A stretch of 64,000 bases of DNA from Labyrinthula sp. Ha (lineage: Eukaryota; Sar; Bigyra; Labyrinthulida; Labyrinthulaceae), in NCBI GenBank assembly GCA_015227615.1, contig JAALGZ010000014.1:434001-498000 (forward strand). The letters are read 5' to 3'. The position numbers were made by a program, and so were the translations under genes. The stretch's first letter is position 1. Each line of letters begins with the position of its first letter. The notes below the pieces were generated by a model, which did not search any database, was not told the origin of the DNA, and was given only the letters and a program-made list of their open reading frames with translations. Of this stretch, positions 13,065-25,792 are shown one piece after another.

Positions 13065-13618
13065 TGCGGGTCAGGGCGTTTTGAAGTAATTCTAGATTTA
13101 TTTGTTGGATTTTTAAATATTTGCTTAATTTATCTTGAATGTCTCAGTTTTCCCTTTTCACAGAAAATAATTGGGTTGCCCCTAAGCATTAGGAGATTTG
13201 GACGAGTCAATCCTTAAATTGAGACAGAGAAGTAGTGAAGTAGCTGCACTGAAAAAGGTGAATCATTATATAAAATAATAATTACCTCAAGCAAAATATA
13301 AATTTCTTTGTTGTGACTTGAACAAGTTAAGACTTTTCCGGAATAGTGCTCTTCGCAGCTAGCACCCTGGAAAAACTTTCTTGAATCAGATTCTTCCACC
13401 CTGTAAGTCATTCAAGCAATAAATGCGAAGAAAACACATACTTTTATATAACCGGTATATTTTTGAAGCTTTTCGTACAGTGTGATTCTTTTTTATTACG
13501 GACCTTCATATCTTATTAAACAAGAATCCGTCGAAGTTATGTCTTGAACTCTTAATGACGTGGCAGCGTGTCATTCTAGTTAAGAATTTTTTGGGCAATT
13601 AAGGTTATATACAAAGAA
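13065..13618. other. Intergenic spacer
   Basis: About 550 nt between the CBM1 gene and the amidinotransferase gene. No domain or repeat is seen; it must hold the 3' end of one transcript and the promoter of the other. Confidence 0.5.
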
Positions 13619-14509
13619 ATGATAACAAAAAAGTTGCTCTTGGTTAAACCTACAAAATTTGGTCAGAATGCAGAAACTCTTGTGGACAACAGCTTTATGC
13701 TCACATTTAAATCCAGTTTGGATGTTCAAAGTCTTGCACTTAAGGAATTCAACGCACTAGTAGCAGCTCTTCAGGAAAAAGCTGAATTGGAAATCCTTGT
13801 TGTTGAGGATGAACACGGCTTACCAGAATCCATTTTTCCAAACAACTGGATATCGTTTCACAAAGAATTTTATGTTTTGTATCCAATGTATTCCAATCTT
13901 CGTAGGAATGAACGCAAGAATTTACCTCAAGTATTGATAACATCAAAGAGAAGTGAAAGTAAGGCGATAGATTTAACAAACTGGGAAGAAAAAAATATGT
14001 TCCTTGAAGGTACTGGAAGCATGGTTCTTCATCGAGGATCAAAGGTAGGGTTTTGCTGTTTGTCTAAGCGAAGTGATCAAGAAGTAATCGAGGTGTTTGA
14101 AAAAGAAACGGGATTTCGAATCTTCACGTTTACTTCAATTATTGATGAAACAAAAGTATATCATACAAATGTTGTTATGAGTATTGGAATAGGATTCTGT
14201 GTAATTTGTATGGAATCCATCTCAGATGTAGAAGAAAGAAAAAAAATTCAATCTGAGCTGGAATCTCTTGATCTTCGGATTATTGAAATTACTATAGCTC
14301 AGGTTAAGTCATTCTGCGGGAATATTTTACAAGTAGGTTCAATGGATAAAAAATATTTAGTTTTATCAAAATCTGCTATGACTAATTTTACAAAAGATCA
14401 AACTTCAATTTTAGAAGAGTTGAATGATGGATTTATCACTGCAAATTTAGAAATTATAGAAAGAGTTGGAGGAGGTGGAATACGTTGTTGTATAGCGGAA
14501 ATATTTTAA
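13619..14509 (+). CDS. Amidinotransferase-fold hydrolase, CtlX / citrullinase-like
   Basis: Intronless, 296 aa, ATG at 13619. The N-terminus (LLVKPTKFGQNAET..DN.F) and the motifs SIFPNNWISFH (about residue 70), FLEGTGSMVLHR (about 129), YHTNVVMSIG (about 180) and CGNILQVG match the CtlX family of the guanidino-group modifying (amidinotransferase/PAD) superfamily. The catalytic His is expected in YHTNV and the catalytic Cys in the C-terminal GGGGIRCCIAEIF; both are present. Bacterial members hydrolyse citrulline to ornithine, while relatives act on arginine or dimethylarginine, so the exact substrate is not fixed by sequence alone. There is no signal peptide, so it is probably cytosolic. Its TAA stop overlaps that of the convergent gene by 4 nt. 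Confidence 0.85.
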   Translation: MITKKLLLVKPTKFGQNAETLVDNSFMLTFKSSLDVQSLALKEFNALVAALQEKAELEILVVEDEHGLPESIFPNNWISFHKEFYVLYPMYSNLRRNERKNLPQVLITSKRSESKAIDLTNWEEKNMFLEGTGSMVLHRGSKVGFCCLSKRSDQEVIEVFEKETGFRIFTFTSIIDETKVYHTNVVMSIGIGFCVICMESISDVEERKKIQSELESLDLRIIEITIAQVKSFCGNILQVGSMDKKYLVLSKSAMTNFTKDQTSILEELNDGFITANLEIIERVGGGGIRCCIAEIF

Positions 14510-16456
14510 ATTAAAACTATAAATAGTAAAAGACTAACAAACAAAACTATGGACAATAAAAAAATGTATACATTACCTACGTCTGTTACAAATGTTTCTT
14601 TGATTATTTTTCCTTCAAATTTAACTCTTCCTGAGATTCCTAAAAAATTTACATGAGTCTGTATTAATGCTTTTTGTTTAATTTGAAGAATAAAATCCTC
14701 ATAGTTGTTGTATAAATATTTGTTTCCTACTATAACTACATACATTTGTTTCTTTGAATATCCTACCTGTAAATTCTTTATCTGTTTCATATTTTCACAA
14801 TAAATATACAGTGCGATATAGCTATCATTTTTCCTACCAAAAAACCACCTTTTTGTTCCTTTAGAGAAAATTTCAACTGATGATTCATCAAAATTGTCGA
14901 AATTAAAGTGCAAAGCAACTTCTATATGTTTATACCCTAGAAGCTCTAAATCACGTCGTGGATTGTATAAAATAAGTGCTACATTTTCTTCTTGTTTAAT
15001 AAGGGGTAAATGAGTGTTCATTTTGTTCTTATTTATATCTTCCACGGAGTTGATTAAGCTTACATCAACTGCTGTTGAAAGTGTAACAACATCATCACAA
15101 ACAGCAGTCCATAATACTTGTTGATATCCTTTATACCCTGGAAAATATTTTTCTACAGAGGATAAAACAGATTTATCATTCTTCCATATTTTTAGCTTCT
15201 TTATATCTACTAAACTTCCTTCTGTTAAACTAGATCCAATTGTTGATACAATTCTCATACATTCGTATGGTAATCGTTTTGCTATTTTATAACTTCTGAA
15301 GTCACTATGATTCCACAGATCATAAAAGTGCACGTTTCGAAAAGTATCTGAGATCCAGGAGGGGTGTGAATATGCCCCCATGGACCATTGACTCGTATAA
15401 CGATCAGGTGTAAAACTCAAATTAGCAAAGAAATTTTCCTTCTTTTCTTGTTTTTTGCTTAATCCAACTTGAAGAGTATAATATCCAGTAGTTTCATAAG
15501 TTTGAACTGCTCTTGTTGGATCATAAAATGTATGCGCCAAGAAAAGAGTTAATGTGTTGAACTTTCCGGACTTAACTAAAGATAAAAGTAGATTGAAGTT
15601 CTTTCCTGTTGCTAGAGACATTACTTGAAAAACTTTAGAGCTATAAAGTGTTCCATTGAGAACATATCCTTTTATGTTACTTCGTCCCGAGGCAACAAGA
15701 ACGTGTCCTGACGAGTTCATCCCTTTAATCCACTCCATAAAAAACCTATCAAGAGCTTGTTTAGCCAAGTTTTTTATTACTTGATCCTGTGAGAAATCAA
15801 AGAGATTTAATAGTGCCCCAAGTGTATATGGCATGTAACTAGAAGATAAGAAAAGAAAGAATAATTTACACATTTGAATAATATTCGTAGAAACCGTGTT
15901 TGATTTTACAGTTCAAGTACCAGATTAATCTTTCTTTTAAGCTTTCATCAGCAGGTATTGTTGCCTTGAAATAACAAGAAGATAATAAAATACGTTTTTT
16001 CCAAACTTTTGTCTAAGAAGAAAAGCAGTAGATGTAAACATGATCGTGTGATTCTCAGACCAGTAAGTTCTCTAAGAAAATGATAGTTTAGAGCAAATAG
16101 TACAATGTGTTCGCCTTTGCTCAACCAAAGAGGTACTTTGGAGACGTAGGACATGATTTCAGTTGAGAATTTGGGAGTAGTGAAAAGATATCTCACGATG
16201 CGAACTATAAATCACATATGTATCAATATATACTTAGGAAGAAATCTGGCAGTGGATCTTGATCTAAATGCTGCAGAAAATCTGAGAAGACTGTTGTGAA
16301 ATTTATTTCCTCGGAAGAATAAATGAAGGCATTATCCAGCTGAGGTGTATTTTTAGATTGGGACTTATACTCTTGAATAAGTAATTTCTGACGTGATCTG
16401 AAGGTTTCTTTCATAAGTTTATTTGTTGTCTCCTTAGAATTTTCTATGTCGCCCAT
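14506..16456 (-). CDS. Membrane-anchored protein with (alpha/alpha) toroid-like domain
   Basis: Five exons: 16456-16234, 16204-16104, 16071-15994, 15964-15870, 15838-14506, with introns of 29, 32, 29 and 31 nt; spliced length 609 aa. Removing the introns restores one continuous frame and brings together the block YWSENHTIMFTSTAFLLRQ. Next come GFYEYYSNVYMPYTLGALL and a helix-rich stretch (DQVIKNLAKQALDRFFMEW). The look is that of an (alpha/alpha)n-toroid, as in polysaccharide lyases and glycoside hydrolases, but I cannot name a family or a catalytic residue. The last 25 residues form one membrane span (VYIFLLSIVLFVSLLLFIVLI), so the bulk is probably luminal or extracellular. ATG 16456 is the first ATG and gives no clear signal peptide, so a further 5' exon may be missing. 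A 30-nt GT..AG stretch inside the last span also fits an intron, but removing it would leave the span too short. Confidence 0.65.
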
Positions 16457-16741
16457 TTGCACACAAAATCCAAATTTATGGTAATCCCATATTGGAATTA
16501 CAATTCTCCATTTGCATTATTCCCGGTGGATTAATAATCACAAGATGGAGTTACCACAGAGATACTTGTCGAGAATCTAAATCAGAAACAATATGACAAG
16601 ATCCTTAATTTGATTTGAGACCTGCTGGTGTGGCGCTCGCCGCACTAAATTTAATCTAGATAATAATTCAACGTAGCAAATAGGAATATGCGGCATCGCA
16701 GTGCTTAGAGGATGAAACATGGGCCATGCTCTTAATTTTAG

Positions 16742-16938
16742 TTGGGCCTGTCCGCCCCATAAGGACCATGTGTGTAATATACCTGCGCTATGGAACATAT
16801 TTGCTACACTGCTATATTGTGTGCTTTAGCATTGACGGAAAAGTTCTATTTCCTTCTAGTGGTTGAAATAATTAGAAAAAAATGCTTAATCGTTAAGTGA
16901 AATAATTGAGTTGTCCGAGCATTTCTAAATATAATTCT
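16742..16938 (+). repeat. Diverged direct repeat, upstream copy
   Basis: Pairs with 21068-21265. Alignment by eye shows the same order of short identical blocks with few gaps over about 197 nt. Confidence 0.4.
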
Positions 16939-19900
16939 AGATAAGAATACATCCTGAGATACGAGTTAATATTTTCTCAGACAAAAAAGAATCTACCACC
17001 GCGCCTTCATGTCGACAAGGCAAACTCGTTGACCAATCAACAGCACCATTAGAGCAGATCCATGATTAAAGTTAGCAAAACCAATCTAACAAAGAGGATC
17101 ATGCAAGCGCCCTCACCAGAATAAACCATCAGTTTCCAAAAGCGCTCGATTAGCTTAGAAATATTCTGCGTGTAGGTTATCCGGCACGTCAGTTGCCGAT
17201 TTGCTAGGGACGGGTGCACTGGAACGATTACGGGGAACACACAGAGAAAGGCGAGCAATGCATCGAGCGGAGAATTTATTATAAAAATCGTCTGCTTCAC
17301 ATCTCCAGGAAAAGACTAAAATTAAGGAAACTGAAGAGAGAGTAAATAAACGGGCTCTGGATCCAACCGAGAGAGAAGTAGTTCTTCCTAAAGAGAGTTA
17401 CAATAGAAACACATGTCCTCCTCTTGAAAATAAACAGGAGAAACGGGGTGAAATCGGATCTAGAACAAATGCATTTATTATAGCTCATACGATCGAGCAG
17501 CAGTTTCATGAGGTAAACAGTGAGAAACCAGACACAGGGTAAAAAAGAAAAAAAATTAAGGTCTAATATTTTGGAAACTGCAGGAGGCGTCGCAAGATAT
17601 AAGGAAAATCAACCGATATTCTCTGGGTTTTTATCCTAGAGGATTGATACGAAACTGAAAATCTATTTATTGGTAAGAAGTAAAAATTCCTTCAAGAGTG
17701 AGATACCACAACAAGAAAATGATAAGCCAGTGAGTAATGACCTGCCATATGATAAGTTTGTCGCGCCAAAGAAAATCGGATCATTGGGTTACACGGTCAT
17801 CCCCTCTTTCGGCCACGATTTTTATAACCTGAAGATAAACTTTCCAATCTTGGGTGTCTATGGTTTATTTGCCAAAGATGTGACAAATAATATACACTTG
17901 AGAGTATTAAATATAAAAAAGTCTATCTTAATATTACGTTATCTCGTGCAGCTTCTCAGACAGTTTGAAAAATCTGAGAAAAAGAGGACACTCGTAAAAT
18001 TTGAATAATAAACTTCGATGAATCGCTGAATCTAAGAGCCTAATCGAGCAGATCTACCACTTCTTGGATGGAGAAATAAGGATTTTTAAATACCCAAGCG
18101 AAGTGGAACAGAAGAAACTCAGGAGGCAGATAAGTAATACTATCCTATCTAAGATTCGAAAGATGTTTGATATCCTTTACAATGGAATAACAATGACGTA
18201 AAGAGAGACAAAAGTATCAGAGAGAAGAGCCACCCTTTTGTAAAGAACGACTTGTTCTAGAAAGAGTAGAGTAAGACAGGGGAGAAGAGTATTGGAAAAA
18301 TAAGATCCACCAAATAAAAAAAGAAAATGCCTAAGAGAAAAAAGGAACCAAAAGCCGATAATCAGGTAAAGAATTCAGTTCAGTTGAGTAGAAGGAGATA
18401 TGAGGCAAATAAAACTGTTACCATGCAACGTGGAGAAGAATAGATATAACCCAACTCGAAGTTTGGCCGACACGGCAGATGACAAGGATGTTTAGACCTC
18501 AACATGAATGAGAAGTATAGCAGAAAGGTGAAGACCTATTGCTCGCTCGAGAAGTAAAATTCCTGGATAACTCGTTACATAAGGTGGTTATCACAAGAAT
18601 GAAGTTAACCCAAGATGACAACGAATGGGATTCGGGCACCCAATATTTATTCTTCATCAATAGTACCTCGTGGAATGAACTAATAATTAAGAATAATAAG
18701 TTAAAAAGGTTTAATATTTATTTGAAGTTAAAAAACTTGAAGCATCAATACTCAGAATCGGGAAAAGACAAGGAACATAGACTAGCTTCTAAACCCAGGA
18801 TAAATAACCACCGGCAATGGGAAAAGATGACCACTTTAATCCACCAAGTAGAAATTTAAGAAATTTTCAGTGAAGCCAAATCAATAGAGTATAACAATCT
18901 ATCTACGTAACAATAAAGGCGAGTGAAGCAAAACGGTTCCGAGTATTTGAGATATTAGATGCAAGAGAATTTAGGTTTGTTTAAAATATCGTACACTCAA
19001 TAGAGTGCGTCCCAGATAGAGAGGGTAAAAATGTAAGCCACAGGTCAAGCTTAAGACAGAAAGATCATTTGCAAGATATTTATTATTTCTAGATGCCGGA
19101 TGTCATGTTAAGCTAAGAAACCAAGCGAATGCAATTTTAACTTCAATCATGTAACCAGCATAAATCTAATAAGAAAGCTACCTCAGTACTTGGTAGTGGA
19201 GATATCGTTAGACTTCACTTTTTTCAGTTAAAAAAAATGATATAAAAATACCAGCTAACAATAGCAAGCCTGGACAAGCCGTGATTCTCAAAAAGTAAAG
19301 ATAGTTAAAATAGAGGATGTTTCCTCGTTCCATTTCAGGGATATAGACGATGTAAATTGTCCAAACGGTATAGTAATCATTGTAATCACCAATGCTCTCG
19401 ATAACATCCCATAGTAGCTGAAGGAAATAAGATTAAGTAAGGAAATATCCTTGCATCAGAAGAGAAGCACTTTATTCATACAATCATAAGAAAAAACCTT
19501 GAGGATTCCATCCTTAAGAAAAAAATATGAATTTCCGTTTGAATACGTTGTCAACAAAAAATTTATCGAAGCAAAAAATCATGAAGCGGTACCAGAAAGT
19601 AATACATTGGCCTTGCCCTTTTTTAAAAAAATCTTAAATACCATGGTTATGATATATGGAGCGGGAAACTGCTCGGTATATAAGTCTTGTTTATGTTTAC
19701 CATATAGAAGCCATCAGCAAATAGCCAATCAGAATCAGAAAATCAGAAATCTATAAACCAGTAATACCTTTATGGATTGCAGTTTGCAATGAAAGAGGGG
19801 CCAAGTTTTCCAAAAGATTACTTTGGAATCTCGCGATTTCATAGAAACCTCCCAGGTATATGTAATACATATGCTGAATAGAATCAGATGGTATTTTTGC

Positions 19901-21067
19901 TTAAGGTAGAAGTGGAGATAAGTATACACCCAGTGGAATCTGGTTTTGTTACTCTAGACAGTTGAAAAATCCCAGACACATTAAGCTCATGGAACAGGGA
20001 TTCGATAAGGAGGGTAGCAAGGTCTTTCTACATGAACACGGTAATCTGAGAATTCGGGGGCTGCAGAGTTTAAGGACGATTTTTCCAGAATGTGGTTGAC
20101 AGTTTTGTTCTTACTGATTAGATGCTTGAAAGTTTTTTAGGGATTATTCGCGGATACTTGAACATCTGAAAATCTTTATCGTGGTTTGCTTAATATGCTT
20201 AGACTAAGCAACCGAAGAAACTGCAATATTCGGATTTTAATCAGTTGCAAATGTATAATGGCTATAGCGACTCAATCTAAAGATTTACACAGCTAATCAT
20301 GTCACTCTTTTCTATATGATGTCATTGAACGATTCCAATGTTGTATTGAATTTTTTAGGTGGTAACAAACTTAAACTGGTATGGATGTCAATTTTTATGT
20401 CGAGCCATCGGATGCGATTCTTTAATTGTCTAATATATCTCCCCTAGCGTTGTCCAACTCTCGTGCCAAATTAATTGTATTTGACTTTGTATTACTTCAT
20501 CCTCCTTAGAAAATTGGAATAGATGATCTAATACGAGGAGTGTACTTTCTCTATCCTATTCTCTCCCTGAACGATTTTGTTCATTATACTTGCATGTAAC
20601 CATTTTTTTCTTTCGGAGGTTATTTATTTATTTAGATACAAAGCTCTAATTATTGAATAGCCTTGAAGTGTTGTCACAGTCAGCACGATTTTCTTAGATA
20701 CAGTTTCACTTGAGTCAATATGTATGCCTAAAGATATTAAGAAACAGCATTGGATACATCTTAGAACACCCTCGTTAGGATATTTTGTCTTTCAGAGGCA
20801 AAATAATGTCAACTTGAAATACAGTGATAGTTTCAATATAATTGAATAATGTGTGATCAGCGGATTTTTTTTGTCTCCTACTACTTTATCATCTACAAAA
20901 TCGGGTGATTTTTTTATCTTAGAGACTTTGTTTTCATATTTGAACCAACTTGAGCTCTTTGGCGGAGATAGTAAAGTGTGACCCTGTTTGACAACTTGTG
21001 GTTTAGAGCATCTCTCTAAAGTTGATTGCCTTCATGTTTCTATAATACCAGCGAGTAATTATTATTG

Positions 21068-21265
21068 TTGGGAGTTTTCCTCTCATACGGCCAGTCTATG
21101 TATTATAACTAGTCGCTGGAAAAAATCTACATGTACCATGACACCGTACCCTTTGGTATAGATGGAAAGATTCCATTTCCCGGTGGCAGATTCAATAGCT
21201 AGAAATACAATATTTAGTTGCTAAGTGAGGCTATTGGGTTGTTTAGGTATATTCTAATCTAATCC
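21068..21265 (+). repeat. Diverged direct repeat, downstream copy
   Basis: Pairs with 16742-16938 in the same orientation, about 4.3 kb apart. Confidence 0.4.
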
Positions 21266-24200
21266 TACGTAGAACAGAACATTGAAAAGAGTACAAACTT
21301 AGAGTCACTTTTTGCTATATATTAAAGTAGAATAAGTCGTCTCATATCTTTCTTAAAAATATCTCCGAGACAATAGTTCTGTTGGAGAACACTTAAAGGA
21401 TTTTAATAGCCTACATAAGAAGTTAAACCCGGTTCTCTTGGGCATTGTCATGAATACATCTTAGTCACGTGAGAATTAAAATATACCAATTGTATTTTTT
21501 AAGAGCTTAATGAAGACTCTGAACATAATTTTTATACACTAAATAGTATATTCTTTGTGTCTATTAAAGTTTTAACTAGACGTTACTCTATACTTGATAG
21601 GTAGATTTAATCGAGGTTAATATTTTCTGGAAGATAATTTTTTCGTTTGTAGAATCATTTTCTCCTTCCTCTGTTAGTACTCTTATGTTATATGTATTCT
21701 TGCATTTTTCACTTTATTTTAGGCTTATAATGCAAACAGAAACACTCGCTTAAACAAATTTGTTTGAATATTCTATTCTACGTAAAATAGATTATGAAGA
21801 TAATAATTTCTGTAAATTTTAAGGCACAAAGTTATTTCATTATGTTCAATGAAAAAGTACATGTTCAGAACAAGATCACGCAGCTTAGGCTGTTTCACGG
21901 TTCATACGATAAACTACCTTTTTTAAAATGGTACAGTGAAAAATTAAGCTTAATCAAACTCCATGTGTTTTTGCAAAATAAATAGCCTAAATTATGTACA
22001 TTATAAGTTAAATCTAAGTTTTTTTGTTCTGAATATGCATATATATATATGAAATCAGTCATAGCAAGTTACCATGGGTTAGGCAAATAAGGATGCAAGA
22101 AAAAGGATAAGTATATCCACGAAAAATGAATAAATAAACAATTAAATAAATAACCAAAATGGAACTTGTAAGAGGGGACAAATACGACTCTTCCAAAGCA
22201 AAGCATCAAGTTTAGGGAGCTTTTACTTACCTAGAAACTCTCCAAAACACAGTATTCGTATTCTTAAAAGGAAACATAGAATAATTGGACACTTCAAACA
22301 AAATATTTCTGGTGCACTTTTAGGCATTGGCTTTTCAAAGATTATACTAAAATATAGATATCCAATTGCAATGGATCTTGAATTATATGAAAATTATAAA
22401 CTTGAACTGCACTGCCATTAATGTTATTAATAAATTCAGTAACTTGGTAATACATTAATTTTTGTGTAAGTTGTGGTTTGTTATCAAAGCAAGTTAGCTA
22501 ACATTATGAGACAAAGGTCAGATGCTGCGATATGCTCATTAAGAGAAACTGTATGAGTCGATAAAACATCCAATTCTTCTAGAAAGGTAACTAGAAAAGG
22601 CTTCATGAAGGCACAATTGCTAATTGAGAATCTTGTAGAAGCCGACCTTGAAGATGTCTCATATCAACTTTATTTTTCATTTCCTACATAAGAATAATTT
22701 ATTAACTCACGTCTCGTGTGCTTTTCTAAGTTGTGGTTATGGATTATGAGTGGAACTACTTGAAACTATCATTTTCAAAAGGGATTTTTTTTAGTTCAAT
22801 TTACCCACGAGTACTTTAATCACATATAGCTCTACAGATGAGTCTTTGAGAATAACACTTGTTATCGTATAGTTATTGAGAGTGAAAATAAATACAAAAG
22901 GCGTTGAACATTTTCCGGATTCGGACTACAGTGACTAAATTTGTTTTCTCCTTTTTTCCATATCCTCAAGTCTTGCAATCCCGGTTTGATTAAGATACTT
23001 TTACGGGTCATTTCTAGTAAGTTGGTTTTTAAACTTGAAATATAAATTATTCATAGCGAGCTTTTTGCTTTAAGAATTGCAATATGAAAAGATGTAGAAA
23101 TGAAATCCTAAAAAATTAAATGGATATTTAAAAGCGCTTAGCTGTTGTATGCTGTTTTTGTGCACCCATCAACATATTTCGCGCATTAGAAGTAAGGATT
23201 GAATTGAGTAAATTTGCTGAGACACTGGACGGATAGAATGGAATTACATGTTGTTAGAGACTGTCTATTGAGCACTAATACAGTGATATATAATCTTACT
23301 GACTACTGTTACTTTTTCAAGGCAATTAAGTCTCCATAGTGTAATGAAAAGAAAAACTAAAGAGAATGTATAAAGAAACCAAGATATAAACGTTCTGTCC
23401 GAGATTAACGATGGTAGCCGTTCTTATATGGCCAGGTGATTTAATTATTTCTTTTGAATGTACAGTGTTGTCAGAAAAGATTAGTAAGATACTTGCAAGA
23501 ATATAATGAGTCTTTTATATGTAATGTTGTGGTGGGGTTTTTATTTTTTTAAGACAGCGACAATACTCTAGTTGTTGCAATCTTATTTTCAGTAATATAT
23601 TATGGAAGGGTAACTGATACACTTGGTGGATTCCCACACTGTAGCAATACAGTTGAAATAAATTTTAATTAAGATTTATACTTTTGTCATAATCTTAAGG
23701 TCGAAAAATGATTTCCTAGTTATGGTTCATAACATACCCTCTAAAGTACCCCAGAGGAACATTTAATTAATCTTTTCCACTAAGTACTGTATTATTTACG
23801 TAAATATACGTTAATAGCCATGATCAATGCGTCGTTTGTTGTCGATAACCATATTATAACATTTGAGGTTTAAACTCTACAACTGCCAAGAAAAAATGTA
23901 AAAGACTGGTATGTATAACAGTGATGTACTTCTTACCTGAGCATAATGCATTGATTGTTGTGTAATTAACCTTGTAGAAACATAATATTATGCTTTGTAG
24001 ACAATAGATATAAGCATCGCTTACTGTGTTTTTTAGAGGGAATAGGTGATACAAGAGCTATCATACATTATCTACGAAAGTTTCTTCGCTGGAAATCTTG
24101 GACGCAAAGTAGTTATTCATTTAGCCATTAAAAAATTACCTCCATACCTTAGAAACTTTTCCAACTATTTCTTGCAGCAAATTAAGTTGTTCAGAGCATT

Positions 24201-25745
24201 TTAGCATTTAGCTCAAATTTTGTTTCTTAGAGGGCAATAGCAACATTATTAGTGATACAGAATTAGTGATGTTTCTTAGAAAACCTACTAGGAGTTTATC
24301 ATACGCTCTAGCCTCTTTTTATAGCAAGAGCTCTGTGTCCCTTGGTACTTTTCTACGCATTATAACTTAACTTGTTTTCTGTGATATTCTGCGAAATTGG
24401 TCAAAATCATTAACAGAAGTCAAAGTGTGGGATATGAACCCTAGATGTAATCACTCGAAATTTGGTATCTACTAGGAATCACATTACATTTAATATCACA
24501 ACACTTCTACAGAAAAGTGTGAAATAGCCGGGAATAGCTAACTTCCTTTCATTCAATCTTAATAGTAATTGCAAGTACGTATGATTATATGAAAAATCAT
24601 ATCAAGGTAATATATGTTACCAAGTGACTGGGTAGTAGTGCACATAAAAATATATTATTTCTACCCCAGTTTCATTTCGTCACACTATTTTTTACATATT
24701 GCCACCCAAATCTGATATCGCTCCATCTAAATTGATCTTTTAGTGCAGATAAGCTAAATCAAATCTTGCCTTCATTACATCTTCACTCTTCAATCAATAA
24801 AGCAGCTAATACAACATTTTCAAGTCTGTCAATGTTAGAAAAAAAACAACCTGAAATTAAGCCCCCACAACATATATTGTTTAGATAGAAGCCCGATTTT
24901 TTTTGCAAAGAAGCTTTAAAGTATTAAAGCTAAGGATTATAATAAATTTATTTTCAAAATTACTATGCTTGGCTTCTTCTAATCGTCTTAAGCGCATTCA
25001 CTGTATTATGCTTCATGCTTCATAGTAACCATTCCATGTCGTAGGTTACCAATCTTAGCGTCACTCTAGTGGACGTTAAGTTTTTGTAAAGTATTATCAC
25101 AGTCTATAAAAACACTTCATTAATTTTTGGTACTTTGATGATTGATATTATAACTGTCCCAAGCTAATTAACTACCATAAATCTAAGTTTTCTCTCGTTT
25201 CACACATTTCCAGTGTTTTTACTGAAGTCAACAAGAAATAGAAATGAAGAGTTTTGTAGCTTCTATGGGGTAAAAAAACTTATAATTAGTTCATTGGAAT
25301 CTCGTATTGAAGGTAAGAATCTTTTCTTCGTTTCTTTTTTTAGTTGGTATTCCTTTATCGAGATCAGGGTTGCAAACGAGTGACGCATAGTATCTTGTAA
25401 GACTAGTACGACAATAAATTAATATAATTCAGAAATTATTTTCTTTGGCACCTACTAATCTACATATATGTTTTTATTTTTATTTTATTTTTAACGCATT
25501 TTACATAAGGAATCTCAAGAATGCGTTTGTTGCTACAGGACCCTGGGGCAAAATGGGTACTAGCACGACAAAGAAAGAATATATATGGTTAATAACTTCC
25601 TTGCTCTTAAGAACAATATATTAGAAAAGGTCAATGTAGTTCAAAAATCATATTATATTATAAGTGAAAGCGTTCAATAAGAAAATTGTAGTCTCTCTCA
25701 GAATAACTTCGGTTTCCTTTTTTTCTTAGCTATCAGGGGTAGAAA
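21266..25745. other. Gene desert between islands 2 and 3
   Basis: Very AT-rich with short simple tracts (for example (TA)n near 22039). No conserved coding exon, RNA gene or transposon domain seen. Open frames of 60-70 codons here have low-complexity composition and no motif. Confidence 0.55.
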
Positions 25746-25759
25746 CAGTGGTGCATTAC
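25746..25759 (+). promoter_or_regulatory. Start-proximal motif CAGTGGTGCATTAC (copy 2)
   Basis: Exact copy of 3093-3106. It lies 47 nt upstream of the first ATG of the next gene and is again in frame with it. A splice-acceptor-like T-rich tract ending TTCTTAG lies just upstream, so it could be part of a 5' exon. Confidence 0.35.
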
Positions 25760-25792
25760 CAGACATCTCGGTTTTTCTTGGAACACCCAATT

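Larger units (their letters stand above)
16742..21265 (+). mobile_element. Possible LTR-type element fossil (broken)
   Basis: Two diverged direct-repeat segments of nearly equal length, 16742-16938 and 21068-21265, flank a block of about 4.1 kb. They share an ordered run of short matches (TTGGG.., ..TATAGATGG/..CATTGACGG, ATTTCC, TTAAGTGA/CTAAGTGA, ATTCTA). The block between is more purine-rich on the + strand than its surroundings and has protein-like stretches around 17.3-18.0, 18.5-18.9 and 19.3-20.1 kb that are broken many times. I cannot name a domain with confidence; a short stretch near 19.36 kb only vaguely resembles an ATPase sensor region. LTR identity is inferred from layout alone. 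It looks old. Confidence 0.3.

Noticed and set aside
14518-14560. Possible 30-nt in-frame intron in the last exon of the toroid-like gene
   Set aside because: Splicing it would cut the C-terminal membrane span to about 14 residues; the unspliced span has ideal length.
19340-19410. Stretch resembling an ATPase/helicase sensor region
   Set aside because: Too short and lies in a heavily broken block; no Walker motifs found nearby, so no product is assigned.
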